35,560 nt of DNA from the IMG/VR virus record IMGVR_UViG_3300025132_000132, positions 1 through 35,560 of that record. One strand, 5' to 3'. Of this stretch, positions 15,101-23,549 are shown one piece after another. Every line of letters starts with the position of its first letter. Within the stretch, counting starts at the first letter, position 1. The notes beneath the pieces were generated by a model, which made no database searches, had not been told where the DNA came from, and saw only the letters and a list, made by a program, of their open reading frames with translations. The position numbers and the translations under genes are program-made. Source of the stretch: a virus.

Positions 15101-16220
15101 TCCTTCCAAGATCGGTATTTAATTTTGCGACACTCTTTGGTATTATCTTAGTACCTGTATCAAGAACTGCCTTACCGGCTCTTGTGTTGGCAGTGGCCTG
15201 ACCTATGTTCTTAAGGCCCTTTGCTCCGTACCTAGCTGCTAGAATAACACCGTTTACAGCGGCAACCAAGGGTATGTCCAGAAGGGCAGCATCGCCGTAC
15301 TGTTTTAACAACCTAGTCTTATCGTCATCTGTCTCCGCAATCTCTAGCTGTTTTGAAAGTTCCACTAACTTATCAGTTACGGGAACATTCTCGACTATAT
15401 GTTTAACTTCATCCGGGAAAGTTTCAATAAGTTTCTGTACAATTTGCAAGTCTTCTGGTCGAGTCTGAACGTCTGCCTGTATAGCCGCTACAGATGCACC
15501 AGTTCCAGAGGATACTTTAACAGCAACCTTTTGTCCTTTAGTGTAGAAGTCTGTCTTCTTCCCTCCCATTATTTTATTCATTTCAACGGCAACTTTTTTT
15601 GCCTTCTTATGTCCCCACTTATCTATGATTAATTCCATGCCCTCCTTAAATGCCTTTCTACCTAGACCGGCCACAGTTATCATAGTAAGTACGTTACTTG
15701 CAATTTGTTCATTGGGAGTTAAGTCGGGACGCATGGACTCTAGTTTAGCAGAAAACGCCTTTCCAAATCCAGACTCCTTTATTGCCTGGATTGTTTCGGA
15801 ATCCGTCACGGTTCCAATAGCGTCCACAATTTCAATGGGAGTTGATGCCATATCCATAAGGGCATTTACGGCAATCTTACTTGATACTTTCTGGGCTTCC
15901 CTTTCGACTTCCTGTGCAGTAGCCAAGGGGTCCACAATATTCTTTTTGATAAAGGCAGTTGCGGAATCTATAAAGTTGGATGTATCAGTAAGTTTACTTT
16001 CCGTTTCAACTGCCGCCGCTTCTTTCTTATCTTCTGGTGTTTTGGCAGCAGAGGGAGTAACAGAAGAAGAGTCTTTGCTAATAACCCATGTTGACCCATT
16101 CCAAATAGCTAGTTGTCCCTTTTCTTTATTAAAAGTGACTTCAGTAGGAATCCAAGATTGGCCGTCCCAACGAACAGCCTCTCCAGTTTCCGGGTTATAA
16201 GCGGTAGTATTCTCAGCCAT
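12138..16220 (-). CDS. Large internal virion / DNA ejection protein, 1360 aa
   Basis: The largest protein in the window. The N-terminus has two imperfect WxGxxW repeats (VRWDGQSWIP, LAIWNGSTWV), as found at the start of several phage virion proteins. Long helical stretches follow, with short hydrophobic stretches such as VLTMITVAGLG and IPVVGNYTLFPVELV. Position at the end of the tail gene run, after three other Ala/Gly- or Pro-rich proteins, matches T7 gp16-like ejected proteins that form a channel across the envelope. I see no lytic transglycosylase motif. The middle part recalls large polyvalent-protein domains, without certainty. Start in TAATG overlap with the preceding gene. Confidence 0.65.
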   Translation of the reverse strand: MAENTTAYNPETGEAVRWDGQSWIPTEVTFNKEKGQLAIWNGSTWVISKDSSSVTPSAAKTPEDKKEAAAVETESKLTDTSNFIDSATAFIKKNIVDPLATAQEVEREAQKVSSKIAVNALMDMASTPIEIVDAIGTVTDSETIQAIKESGFGKAFSAKLESMRPDLTPNEQIASNVLTMITVAGLGRKAFKEGMELIIDKWGHKKAKKVAVEMNKIMGGKKTDFYTKGQKVAVKVSSGTGASVAAIQADVQTRPEDLQIVQKLIETFPDEVKHIVENVPVTDKLVELSKQLEIAETDDDKTRLLKQYGDAALLDIPLVAAVNGVILAARYGAKGLKNIGQATANTRAGKAVLDTGTKIIPKSVAKLNTDLGRIFTSRAALNDEIYGPAVIRQNDYKYFESVINEKMRELRNLQKQHGVSDADFARYFNTGKGEIDPDVKKAVDSLTKEISGNEREIARLLGMKPGEGKIGVRTQGQDFYITRQYSAALSPKDRKRLQGAISQHEKGVPIKEADLDSRIAGALRVIDPDNKMTPGEQSYVLERMLDNMTKPEGGWYRSVFEGVSNKFRGQVTEAAGKVLKSRKKIPEELRLFFGEVSDPYKGLQSTLMNQSQVLSQLRYFDDIRRIASDSAGEPLKLPGLVPILPSRREAFRVDPKAGDVRLSEIIQKSLGRFGGSTPNKVLSDPYVSEYFATMISKGLDVFDPANSGSFMRGLGKVSSFGQALQTTLDLPAYVLNTSGMVQMLVANGHPLNPKNYVRAIKEMGTWSQQLRRSNPESLKKLAMLKRLGVIDQDVTGEMIVQNSRIFGDRQGNIASRAYSTAMEKFGKAYGQPDLYGKLVAFESEKAAQRAIHPGKNEEWINTRAAEIVKATMPTYGSAPAAFRWSAKIPVVGNYTLFPVELVRTSKNIIKYGLQDIAQGTATGNARQIATGMRRLAGLSGLAVGMEHAATRLRDHYGITDDHQRTMSILNPEWARGSTDYFMEPVYIDETGADKITPATAKSQFPKEDWGAIKERLQFKGTYDQFIAKTVKEQKATYTPHIRTRTLNSAALNTLDYISRIAKTVTGKVLGSEIMSDAELEEAYGTLGSQIAGQFVTPKMAVQAAMNVLTGIDNRTGRPIYDSYAGVTLLEKINNGIDELLKPVYAGGTKKIWDDYQKTLSAEELLGLGNAERASGRPMTKDDLYFWAATGGRPNTRNLTKEMGWNLYQDIKPLNESQARLQRAITEMDPQLITPEKIDEFVGVYRDSQNRSRAVMKKLARKVNVFANTPVQVIRKVKGKTQVVNERVGIARVIQAATRNFTGGLNSRIIKGLQDQVYIPDNVLTNATLQTLRRKNFTAKQIGEIMNKLGQEFSDQSKIPL

Positions 16221-17065
16221 TATGGGTTTGGGTTTACTGGTGTTGGTGGGACAAAACCTGGCGGTGGTGGTGCCGAGGTAGAACCACCGCTACTAGTAGG
16301 TTGAGGAAGTTTAGCAGTTATGGCAGATTTAATATAATCTTGAACGGCTAGATATCCTGGGGCACCTCCTTGAGCGCCTGTGTAGGCTATAACGGCATTT
16401 CTAATATGATTGTTTATATCTCTAAGCATTGTATTATCTAAGGGTTTATTATTAATTGTAATTGATCTAACCGTTACACCATCAGGCTCATATTGAATCA
16501 TAGCACCGGTAGCTGTCTTTATATCTTCAGCTATCCTCTTCATTTCAGCGGGTTTCATTTTATTTTCTTTTGTGGCTTTTCTTAGGGCCGCTTGTGAACT
16601 GTTCAAAGCCGCATCTGCCTTCTTATCTTCTCGTACTTCTGTACGCATACTTTGGGCCATGGCAAGAAACTCTTTTGCTTCCTGTACGTATCCCTTTTTT
16701 AACAAAGCACTATATCCTAAGTTAAGTTCCTTGTCTGAAATATTAGCACCTCCCGTTGAGTTGGGATCATTAAAACCCTCAAGCATCGTAAGGATTTCCT
16801 GACGATCCCTATCACGTTTAATTGCCTGGGCCATCCTTGGGTCCATACGTGTCTCAACACCCATCAGTCCCGTAAGTCCCTTGCCTATACCACCAATGGC
16901 TTCCTTCATGCCCTGAGTAGATCGGGCAGCGGCGGCAACTAGAGGGTCCATTCCCTCTCCTGCCATACGAATACGAGCGTCACGCTCTAACTGTTGTTGA
17001 CGCCGTTGTGCATCCGTGGCCGATGCCGGTCCTTTAAAGAGTCCACTCCAATCATTAGTAGCCAT
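16220..17065 (-). CDS. Putative internal virion protein, 281 aa
   Basis: The first 100 residues are helical with charged repeats (TDAQRRQQQLERDARIRMAGEG) and a Gly-rich stretch (IGGIGKGLTGLMG). The C-terminus is a Pro/Gly linker (SSGGSTSAPPPPGFVPPTPVNPNP). No family recognised. Its place between two other presumed ejection proteins and the overlap of its stop with the large protein's start suggest a shared particle role. AGGAGTAAAGA precedes the ATG. Confidence 0.55.
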   Translation of the reverse strand: MATNDWSGLFKGPASATDAQRRQQQLERDARIRMAGEGMDPLVAAAARSTQGMKEAIGGIGKGLTGLMGVETRMDPRMAQAIKRDRDRQEILTMLEGFNDPNSTGGANISDKELNLGYSALLKKGYVQEAKEFLAMAQSMRTEVREDKKADAALNSSQAALRKATKENKMKPAEMKRIAEDIKTATGAMIQYEPDGVTVRSITINNKPLDNTMLRDINNHIRNAVIAYTGAQGGAPGYLAVQDYIKSAITAKLPQPTSSGGSTSAPPPPGFVPPTPVNPNP

Positions 17066-17068
17066 TCT

Positions 17069-18418
17069 TTACTCCTCTAATCCTTGGTCTTCTGAGGGAT
17101 CAGGGTCCATTCCGTAACCACTTCCCCCAAAATCGTCCATTATTGAATCCATAAATTCATTAGATACTTTTGTTTCATAAGCTGCCTGACCAGCAGGGGT
17201 AGTTGTAAATCCAAAGTTATACGTTCCCTCTTGTGGAGTTCCTCTGGCTCCTCCCACTACCTGTCCTAACGCATTAACGGCAACCGGCATACCTATTCCA
17301 GGTACATTAGCATATCCAGCAATAGTAGTGTCCGTTACAGTAGGACCTGATCCAAGAGGACCTCCCCAGTAATCTTCCATAACAACTCCAGGTTGTCCCT
17401 TTTGACCCCAAGCAGAATCACCAAAACCCTCAAACAATCCCTTTAGTTCTTTTGATACGTTGTCTATCCCTAACATTTTTGATAAGTCAAAGGGTTCATT
17501 TTTTGATTGAAACTGAAGCCCTATGTGATGCCCGTCACGAACCCAACCCTGGGCGGATGCCTCCATCTCAGGTACGCCCCATTCGGTTTGAAGTCCACCC
17601 CCTTGAAGAGTTATAAGTGTTTCTGGAGCAATTTCTTTTACACTTTCAATAAAATTTCCTATAGTTTCTGGAGTATAATATGCCAAACCTCCGGTCTGCC
17701 TTGCTGCGTCTTCAGGATTAGATACAGGAGTATCTGTACCTGACCATTGAACTCTTCCGCTATCTAAATCAATAGTTATGTCCTTATCAAACTGAGGATC
17801 AAAATCATGATATGCACCCATGGCATTTAATGCGGTTCCTAACATTGAAACGGGAGTAAAAGCTGACGTTGCCATTGATCCAAGTCCCACTATTGACGCA
17901 CCTACTTTACTTGCGGTATCTAAAGTAGGATCACTCAAAGCCCTCCCCATCATACCAAAGGGTCCTGCGTTCATTATAGTTATGGGATCACCTGGTTTAG
18001 GAGCGTCTAAAGACTCAAAGATATTTTTGGCTCCCTGAGATATTTTCTCCCCTATTGCTCCAAGGTCTAAATCGAAACCAGAAAATAATCCCTTCGTAGG
18101 TTCTGATTCTTTTGTTTGTTGCCCTTGTAATATACTTTTTAAGTCTTGAATTGTAGATAAAGTTCGACCTGATACATCCAGCAATTGGCTTCGTGCCTCT
18201 TCTTGGGTTATTCCAGGAGGCATAGGAGATACCGGAGACATCAAAGAAGAAGTGTCTTCCCCGGACTCAGTAGGCATTTGAGCAAACCTTAGGGGTCCTG
18301 TCTGTCGAGATGGCATAGGCATGGGTTGAAAAGAGGAAGCGGGTTCCTGTTCCTGTGTCCTACCAAAAAGGCCACGCTCCGATAACCATTGCTCTAACCA
18401 GTTTGCAGTAGTAGCCAT
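17069..18418 (-). CDS. Putative internal virion protein, 449 aa
   Basis: Low-complexity N-terminus rich in Met, Pro and Gln (EQEPASSFQPMPMPSRQ; SPVSPMPPGITQEEARSQLL). A central hydrophobic Gly/Ala/Ser region, DTASKVGASIVGLGSMATSAFTPVSMLG, could insert in a membrane. The end is acidic (DPDPSEDQGLEE). No homologous family recognised. It lies in a run of four presumed ejection proteins with a 3-base gap downstream and a TAATG-type overlap upstream. Confidence 0.55.
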   Translation of the reverse strand: MATTANWLEQWLSERGLFGRTQEQEPASSFQPMPMPSRQTGPLRFAQMPTESGEDTSSLMSPVSPMPPGITQEEARSQLLDVSGRTLSTIQDLKSILQGQQTKESEPTKGLFSGFDLDLGAIGEKISQGAKNIFESLDAPKPGDPITIMNAGPFGMMGRALSDPTLDTASKVGASIVGLGSMATSAFTPVSMLGTALNAMGAYHDFDPQFDKDITIDLDSGRVQWSGTDTPVSNPEDAARQTGGLAYYTPETIGNFIESVKEIAPETLITLQGGGLQTEWGVPEMEASAQGWVRDGHHIGLQFQSKNEPFDLSKMLGIDNVSKELKGLFEGFGDSAWGQKGQPGVVMEDYWGGPLGSGPTVTDTTIAGYANVPGIGMPVAVNALGQVVGGARGTPQEGTYNFGFTTTPAGQAAYETKVSNEFMDSIMDDFGGSGYGMDPDPSEDQGLEE

Positions 18419-19191
18419 TATCTACTTCCTAGTTTATCGCTTATAAACTGTCCCGCTCCCATTAAGGCAGTTGGGAATAACCCTGGAGCTTGGGCTTGCG
18501 TTTGAGCCAGTAGTTTTTGAGCCGCTGCCTGAGAAGCAAGACCGGCCCCTGCAACCGTTCCCAAGTCTCCTCCGATACCTCTACCAAGTTTAGCTTGTTG
18601 TAGCGGAATATCTAAGAGTCCAATGGCCTGTGCAATATCACCACGCTCTCTACCAATTAACCCATCAATCAATGCCTGTGCCCTGGAAAATGCAGCAGTT
18701 CTCCTACCCTGTTGTCCTCTACCAATGGCCTCTTCAAGAGCCTGTTGTTCAGTGGCACCTCCAGTTCCCCCAAGCCTTCCTTGAGCCAGAAGGCGGGTTT
18801 CCAGATCAGTTCTTTGGCGTTGCTCTTGTTGTTCATAGTAGGGTTGTTCCTGTTGATAAAAGAGATCGGCGGCTGCAAAGGGGTCCATCATGGCATATTG
18901 AGATGCCTGACCTCCAAAGAGTCCACTCCGAGTTAATGCCCCTTGATATATGTTTTGAAGTTCAGGAGAAAGCTGAAGTAAAGCTGCCTTTGATTCCGGG
19001 TCAAACTCCGCTACTCCACCCAGACTTGCCGTGGTATAGGGAGTTCCTGCATCAATAGCCGCTGCACTGGCCGCTCCCGCTGCTTCTGCTTGCATCCTTG
19101 CGGCGTCTAAGGCAGCATCACCAGCCTCACTTTGCCCCCAAAGACTTAACCCTGCTCCTACTAAATCACCAGCAAAATTCCATAATGACAT
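18418..19191 (-). CDS. DNA transfer / internal core protein, Ala-rich
   Basis: The 257-residue protein begins with a hydrophobic Gly-rich segment (FAGDLVGAGLSLWGQSEAG), followed by Ala-rich helices (AALDAARMQAEAAGAASAAA) and Gln/Arg-rich stretches (QQEQRQRTDLETRLLAQGRLGG). This build is characteristic of podovirus proteins ejected with DNA (T7 gp14-like or P22 gp7/gp20-like). GAGAGA weakly precedes the ATG. It directly follows the tail protein gene, as in T7-type gene order. Confidence 0.6.
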   Translation of the reverse strand: MSLWNFAGDLVGAGLSLWGQSEAGDAALDAARMQAEAAGAASAAAIDAGTPYTTASLGGVAEFDPESKAALLQLSPELQNIYQGALTRSGLFGGQASQYAMMDPFAAADLFYQQEQPYYEQQEQRQRTDLETRLLAQGRLGGTGGATEQQALEEAIGRGQQGRRTAAFSRAQALIDGLIGRERGDIAQAIGLLDIPLQQAKLGRGIGGDLGTVAGAGLASQAAAQKLLAQTQAQAPGLFPTALMGAGQFISDKLGSR

Positions 19192-19218
19192 TTTATTTCT
19201 CTCTTTCTATTGTAGTTA

Positions 19219-20862
19219 TCATCTAATCTTTCCTTTTTTAGTAAGTAGGGTCGTATTAACCAAACTAGAGTAATTACCCTTAACTTCAAAAGTCATCTTA
19301 ATTCGTATTGTTTTACCTGTTCTTGCCAGGGGAACTTTATATTCTTTAGGTCCCGCTGCCGGTGCGTACTTAGCCGCTCCGTATAGAGAAGCACTACTGC
19401 CCCATAAATAAGTTATTGCGTCACTAACTAAATTAAAAGTTTTGGAGTATTGTGAACCCTCTTCGTAGTCCTTATATATCTGAATGGTAGCGGCTGCACC
19501 ACCTCCTCCAGTAATCGTAAGTAACCCTGACTTAATAATCTTAGAAGATACGGGATCACCTAAGTCCAACCAGGGGGATTGAAACTCCCAACTGTAGTCC
19601 GTATTTGTAGTTGTCCAGCATTTTGATCCGTCCCAAGTTCCTCCCGCCGTCGAACAGGCTCCAGACGTACCGTGACTAGACGTAGAATCTACAAGGGAAA
19701 CATCATAGTAATTGGAATACTCAGCTACGGAATCTGAAGTTCCCATGTAGAGACTTCCTGAAATAGTGCTTACGGCACATAGGGGTTCCTTACCCGCAAA
19801 AGTCCAAGTAGTAATCCTTGGAAATTCTTTTTTACCTATCGAAAAGTCAAAGACATAGGCCTTATCATTGTCGGGCATAAAGGTAATTATCATACCTTCC
19901 TTTTGATAGTAAACACTTTTAATATTACCTACGTCTGCCTGTGTTAATATCCTTGTTAAATCATTACGAACTGTAGTGGACAGTCCCTCAAGAGGAGCTT
20001 TACCATCAGTTTGCTGTATACGTTGCATGGACTGTAGACCTTCGTAACTCATAAACACTAGGTCTGCTCCTACATATACTACATTGTCCCTTCCTGCTAG
20101 TCCTGTGTCCCGTATAAGTTCATCTAATGTCATCGTGGCTGGATTGAGCGCACCGCTGTATATGGCGATATTCTGTTTACCAAAGATAACAATTTTATTT
20201 TCCAGGGAAGCAAGCCCTACGATTTCGTCATTACCCCATACAGTCTTTAAATCAAGAGAACCGGCAGCACCACCGTTAAGTTTTTCTCCGATTAAGTTAT
20301 CGGAATAAAATAAGGTTCCCTTGTCTTCGGTAATTCCTCCGTACCACATACGTCCAAAATCACCAAGAGCGCAATTGGGATCAAAAGTAGTTACACCGGC
20401 AGGAGCCGCATAGGCACCTAAGTCCTCAACATCGTACCAGTTTGTCCCGTCGTAGTTAATTGCCTTGTGACTTTTTTGTACTCCCCAGAACTCGTCATTA
20501 AAATTAACCCACTGCCAATTGCTATCACTAATAGTTTGAGGAGTACCAGAGAAAGACTGAGTAGTTAAAGAATCTGGAGCCGTACTTGTGTCTAGTTTTA
20601 CAATAGTGGCTCCTGATCCAGCATAGTATTCTCTAGTACGATCTGACTTAACAAATTCCCCAATAGACTTAAGGGGACTTGCGACAGTCTTGGTTATTTG
20701 TTTAATCCCCTTACGAGGACCCATTCGACCCTCAAGATCATATACTATATTATTGGCTATAGTTAGCCATTCTGGGCCTAGAGTAGCACTCTGAGCCTGA
20801 GTATTAAGGCCCCTAGAACCTAGGCCCGTAAGAAGAATAGGGGATATGGGTCTAGCTGGCAT
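19219..20862 (-). CDS. Tail hub / DNA stabilisation protein (tail tubular B- or P22 gp10-like)
   Basis: 547 residues. The N-terminus (ISPILLTGLGSRGLNTQAQ...WLTIANNIVYDLEGRMGPRKG) is a pattern I know from podovirus tail proteins annotated as stabilisation or tail tubular protein B. The rest alternates short strands with Gly/Asp turns (VNFNDEFWGVQKSHKAINYDG; DFGRMWYGGI; FDFSIGKKEF), consistent with a beta-propeller. A Cys-containing loop (SGACSTAGGTWDGSKCW) interrupts the C-terminal part. It directly follows the neck protein gene with an 11-base overlap, supporting a tail location. Confidence 0.65.
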   Translation of the reverse strand: MPARPISPILLTGLGSRGLNTQAQSATLGPEWLTIANNIVYDLEGRMGPRKGIKQITKTVASPLKSIGEFVKSDRTREYYAGSGATIVKLDTSTAPDSLTTQSFSGTPQTISDSNWQWVNFNDEFWGVQKSHKAINYDGTNWYDVEDLGAYAAPAGVTTFDPNCALGDFGRMWYGGITEDKGTLFYSDNLIGEKLNGGAAGSLDLKTVWGNDEIVGLASLENKIVIFGKQNIAIYSGALNPATMTLDELIRDTGLAGRDNVVYVGADLVFMSYEGLQSMQRIQQTDGKAPLEGLSTTVRNDLTRILTQADVGNIKSVYYQKEGMIITFMPDNDKAYVFDFSIGKKEFPRITTWTFAGKEPLCAVSTISGSLYMGTSDSVAEYSNYYDVSLVDSTSSHGTSGACSTAGGTWDGSKCWTTTNTDYSWEFQSPWLDLGDPVSSKIIKSGLLTITGGGGAAATIQIYKDYEEGSQYSKTFNLVSDAITYLWGSSASLYGAAKYAPAAGPKEYKVPLARTGKTIRIKMTFEVKGNYSSLVNTTLLTKKGKIR

Positions 20863-21508
20863 ACCATGTATTCTCGTCTACGGTTCTGTCGTTGTCCTGT
20901 GCAATCGCATCTTGAAGAGCTAAAGTAAATCTTTGAGCAACCGTATCTGATCCTGCTCCCCCATCTTCTCCTCGTTCATTTAAAGCCAAGGAGTACGCTC
21001 CCAAGACTACAAGGTTTTCAGGTACAGAAAAAGTATCTGCGGCAAGAGTTCGATCTGTTTGAGGGATAACCACGTTTATTTTAATGTCGTATGTTCCTCC
21101 GGGAATGGGCCAAAAGTGAATATCGTTATCTTTAAGTCTATAATAAGACGGTTGCCCTGTTTGTGTATTTCCAATATAAGTATAATTAAAAAAGACATCA
21201 TCACTAATTTGTCTAAGTATTGAATCATTAGTGTTGTCTATAACTTGTAAAATACGGGACCTACTTGTTACATTTGACATATCATATGACGCCGTAGAAG
21301 CCGAAGTAGTTACAGTTTGTATTGATCTTAAGACTGTCCAATTCCAAGCGTCCTCGATAATATCTTTTGATTCATTAACCAATTCACCAATAAGTTTTTG
21401 GTAATCATCTAAAGAAGATGTCGAGGAAATAGTTCCCGTCCAATCTGCCCCAATAGTGTCCTCTCGTAATCTAGTTAGAACCTTATCAATAACTGTTCTG
21501 TAACTCAT
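20852..21508 (-). CDS. Head-tail connector / tail tubular A-like protein
   Basis: 218 residues, starting TVIDKVLTRLREDTIGADW and KLIGELVNESKDIIEDAWNW, a helical bundle opening typical of connector proteins (T7 gp11, P22 gp4). Then strands and YYRLKDNDIHFWPIPGGTYDIKINVVIP, and a late helix region with ALQDAIAQDNDR. The motif NESKDIIEDAWNW with later 'PSYY..' resembles tail tubular A proteins. It is placed between lysozyme and hub genes and overlaps both by a few bases. Confidence 0.7.
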   Translation of the reverse strand: MSYRTVIDKVLTRLREDTIGADWTGTISSTSSLDDYQKLIGELVNESKDIIEDAWNWTVLRSIQTVTTSASTASYDMSNVTSRSRILQVIDNTNDSILRQISDDVFFNYTYIGNTQTGQPSYYRLKDNDIHFWPIPGGTYDIKINVVIPQTDRTLAADTFSVPENLVVLGAYSLALNERGEDGGAGSDTVAQRFTLALQDAIAQDNDRTVDENTWYAS

Positions 21509-21975
21509 GTTGTTCCCTCATTTAAAAATAAATCTTTTTCGGCGGCTCTACGTAAAACTAATCCCCTAAGTATTTTTCCTCCTGCTCTGCGCCACTTTTT
21601 AAACTCATTAGCAGCGGCAAGTCTTTCATTCCTGTTTAATTTAGAACGTAGTGTAGAATTTTGTAAGTTTCCTAGTCCTAAATTATATGAGAATGATATT
21701 AGGGCTGCATGTTCATTCGGATTTAAATTTACTCTAATAAGTCTTTTAACTCCCAAGGCAAACTTTTGTAAATCAAAAGCAAGGATACCTTCTGCCTGTT
21801 CCTTTAAAATATCCGGGTCATCCATTGTTACTCGTTTACCATTTGGATATCTAGTGGCTCCGTAACCTATTGTGGGAACTTTAGCTGGACAAAGGTAAGG
21901 ATAAAGATGGCACCCCTCAAAATGTTTTATTACCGGAATTGCAATGTTAATTGCCTGGTCTATTTCTGATTCCAT
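21505..21975 (-). CDS. GH24 lysozyme (endolysin)
   Basis: A T4-lysozyme-type muramidase of 156 residues that cuts peptidoglycan at the end of infection. Active-site region: HFEGCHLYPYLCPAKVPTIGYGAT, with catalytic E20 and T35; the usual Asp is replaced by C29, a variation seen in other phage GH24 enzymes. LISFSYNLGLGNLQNSTL is the family's second conserved block. There is no N-terminal signal, so it should need the holin encoded next to it. It overlaps the holin gene by 16 bases and the connector gene by 4. Confidence 0.9.
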   Translation of the reverse strand: MESEIDQAINIAIPVIKHFEGCHLYPYLCPAKVPTIGYGATRYPNGKRVTMDDPDILKEQAEGILAFDLQKFALGVKRLIRVNLNPNEHAALISFSYNLGLGNLQNSTLRSKLNRNERLAAANEFKKWRRAGGKILRGLVLRRAAEKDLFLNEGTT

Positions 21976-22421
21976 TTAGATACCATACGATTTCCAAACC
22001 AAAAACTAATGACGGCAGAAAATAACATTTGGATGTCTTCATTCCACACAATTGTAACTGCATCTCCAGCGGATAATCCCGATGCGGTAAGTGCTATGTA
22101 TGCACTAATTTCAACAAATGCAAACAAACCAAAGAAGCAGTAAGTTATTACAGGTCTAACTGATGCCGACAAAGATGAAGTCCAAGAGGCAGCGTTCTTA
22201 TGTAGATTAGCGTCATGCCTATACATAGCCTTCATTTGATCTATGTCTGCTTGTGTATTTATTTCCTCTAGTCGTTGCACATGAGCATCAGACTGAGCCT
22301 TCATCTGAAGGTCCATAACCTTTAACTCATGGGCCTTATCCGCACGATCCTGAAAATAGTCCATTACTTTAGGGAGGAAGGACGTACCAAATCCCAGAAC
22401 TGATCCTAATAAACTAAGCAC
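21960..22421 (-). CDS. Holin, GTA 3TM-type
   Basis: 153 residues. The N-terminus is amphipathic (LSLLGSVLGFGTSFLPKVMDYF), followed by a charged helical middle (RADKAHELKVMDLQMKAQSD). SVRPVITYCFFGLFAFVEISAYIAL forms a membrane hairpin with IQMLFSAVISFWFGNRM. The SxRP...FWFGxR pattern matches the GTA holin 3TM family. It would form the inner-membrane lesion that releases the lysozyme. Directly upstream of the lysozyme, as in most lysis cassettes. Confidence 0.8.
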   Translation of the reverse strand: MLSLLGSVLGFGTSFLPKVMDYFQDRADKAHELKVMDLQMKAQSDAHVQRLEEINTQADIDQMKAMYRHDANLHKNAASWTSSLSASVRPVITYCFFGLFAFVEISAYIALTASGLSAGDAVTIVWNEDIQMLFSAVISFWFGNRMVSKWNQK

Positions 22422-22677
22422 CTATTGATTTTCCCTTTTCTAAAAACTCTTTTATTTTTTCTTTTTGAAACTCTCTGTCTTCTTTATCTTCTAGCGGTTT
22501 AAATTCTACAGGAAAACAAAATGCAGCCCAACTTAAAAATTCTCCATTTTTCTGCCTAGAATCCATATCTTCTCTTAGGACTTCCTGAGGAGGACATACA
22601 TCAACCTCAATAATTTTATAAGTAAAACGAGAGTCTAACTGTATAGCCATAATTAAAAGGACTGTCTTAACTAACAT
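22414..22677 (-). CDS. Small lysis-cassette protein with N-terminal hydrophobic segment
   Basis: The 87-residue product starts MLVKTVLLIMAIQLDSRF, which could be a signal or anchor, then a soluble part with two Cys (C28, C54) and a charged helical tail (EDKEDREFQKEKIKEFLEKGK). Secretion with a disulfide is possible. No family is recognised. Its place between a coiled-coil membrane protein and the holin makes a spanin-like or holin-regulating role possible, but there is no lipobox. Overlaps both neighbours. Confidence 0.6.
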   Translation of the reverse strand: MLVKTVLLIMAIQLDSRFTYKIIEVDVCPPQEVLREDMDSRQKNGEFLSWAAFCFPVEFKPLEDKEDREFQKEKIKEFLEKGKSIGA

Positions 22678-23008
22678 TAGTAGGATGCTTTCCGTTGTGC
22701 ATGTGTCTAAGTGTAGATACTTCAGAAGTAACCAAATCTAGTGATGCCTTTAGTGATGCCAGTTCTCTATGTTGTGCCTCTAGTTTTCCTGGGGAAAGTA
22801 TTGTGGAAAACACTTTATTCTGATGTTTAATTACTGCCCTGTCTGCATCGGCTTGGTCTATACGAGTATTCATTTCAGTAAGGACTTTTTCTATTTGAGC
22901 AATGTCCTGAATAACTCTGGACAGTTGTGACTTAACTACTGCAAATGCGCCAGCTAATGAAGCTAATAGTGTACCAAATTGTACAAGTTCTCTAATACCA
23001 AATTCCAT
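22667..23008 (-). CDS. Membrane-anchored coiled-coil protein (possible spanin-like)
   Basis: 113 residues with an N-terminal hydrophobic helix (LVQFGTLLASLAGAFAVV, about residues 8-25) and then heptad-rich helices (VIQDIAQIEKVLTEMNTRIDQADADRAVI; HRELASLKASLDLVTSEVSTLRHM). This is the layout of inner-membrane spanins, which link membranes in the last step of lysis. The identification rests on topology and neighbourhood only. Confidence 0.6.
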   Translation of the reverse strand: MEFGIRELVQFGTLLASLAGAFAVVKSQLSRVIQDIAQIEKVLTEMNTRIDQADADRAVIKHQNKVFSTILSPGKLEAQHRELASLKASLDLVTSEVSTLRHMHNGKHPTNVS

Positions 23009-23009
23009 G

Positions 23010-23546
23010 TTAGCTCACTGCTGGTCCCGATGTTGCTGCCCAATATAAAAACCAACCAATTCCACCGGCAATAACTATAACAGCTAAACCCTTGGCAATT
23101 TCAAATAAAATAGCTTTCCTATGTTCAGCACGTTCTTTAGCATCAATCTTTTCCTGCTTCTCACGTTTCTTCTTATCGGCAATTCGTTTCTCACGTTCTT
23201 CCAGTATTAAATCCCAAGTAGATTTTTCACCTGGCTTAGACGGCCACTTTGAGTTAATCTCTGTCTTAAGATCATCAAGTTGTTGTTTAAGTTGTTTTTC
23301 CTCTATAACCGCAGCAGCGGCAGATGACATTGAAGTTTCTGATCCATCATCTTTAGCTCGTTTTTGTAGAATACTTTTGTTTTTTCTACCTATTGAGCTA
23401 CCGGCTTTGTGATCCTTATTCTTTTCATGTTGTTCTTTTGCTTGAAATAAACCATCTAAACCATGAGCAATTTCCTGAACACCTTTAGCGGATTTTACTA
23501 GAGTTTTAGTGGCAGCTATTGCGGCAGCTATAGTAATTGGGTCCAT
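23010..23546 (-). CDS. Coiled-coil protein with C-terminal membrane anchor
   Basis: 178 residues. The N-terminus is Ala/Val-rich (PITIAAAIAATKTLVKSAKGV), followed by highly charged helices (ILEEREKRIADKKKREKQEKIDAKERAEHRK). A clear membrane helix near the end reads LAVIVIAGGIGWFLYWAA. This 'spacer then C-terminal anchor' form is common beside phage tail-fibre and lysis genes; a virion or lysis role is possible. It lies 1 base from the next gene, in the same operon. Confidence 0.6.
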   Translation of the reverse strand: MDPITIAAAIAATKTLVKSAKGVQEIAHGLDGLFQAKEQHEKNKDHKAGSSIGRKNKSILQKRAKDDGSETSMSSAAAAVIEEKQLKQQLDDLKTEINSKWPSKPGEKSTWDLILEEREKRIADKKKREKQEKIDAKERAEHRKAILFEIAKGLAVIVIAGGIGWFLYWAATSGPAVS

Positions 23547-23549
23547 ACA

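Noticed and set aside
15625-16200. 191-residue + strand frame opposite the large virion gene
   Set aside because: Mirror frame of a long gene with the same codon pattern; no ribosome site or family match.
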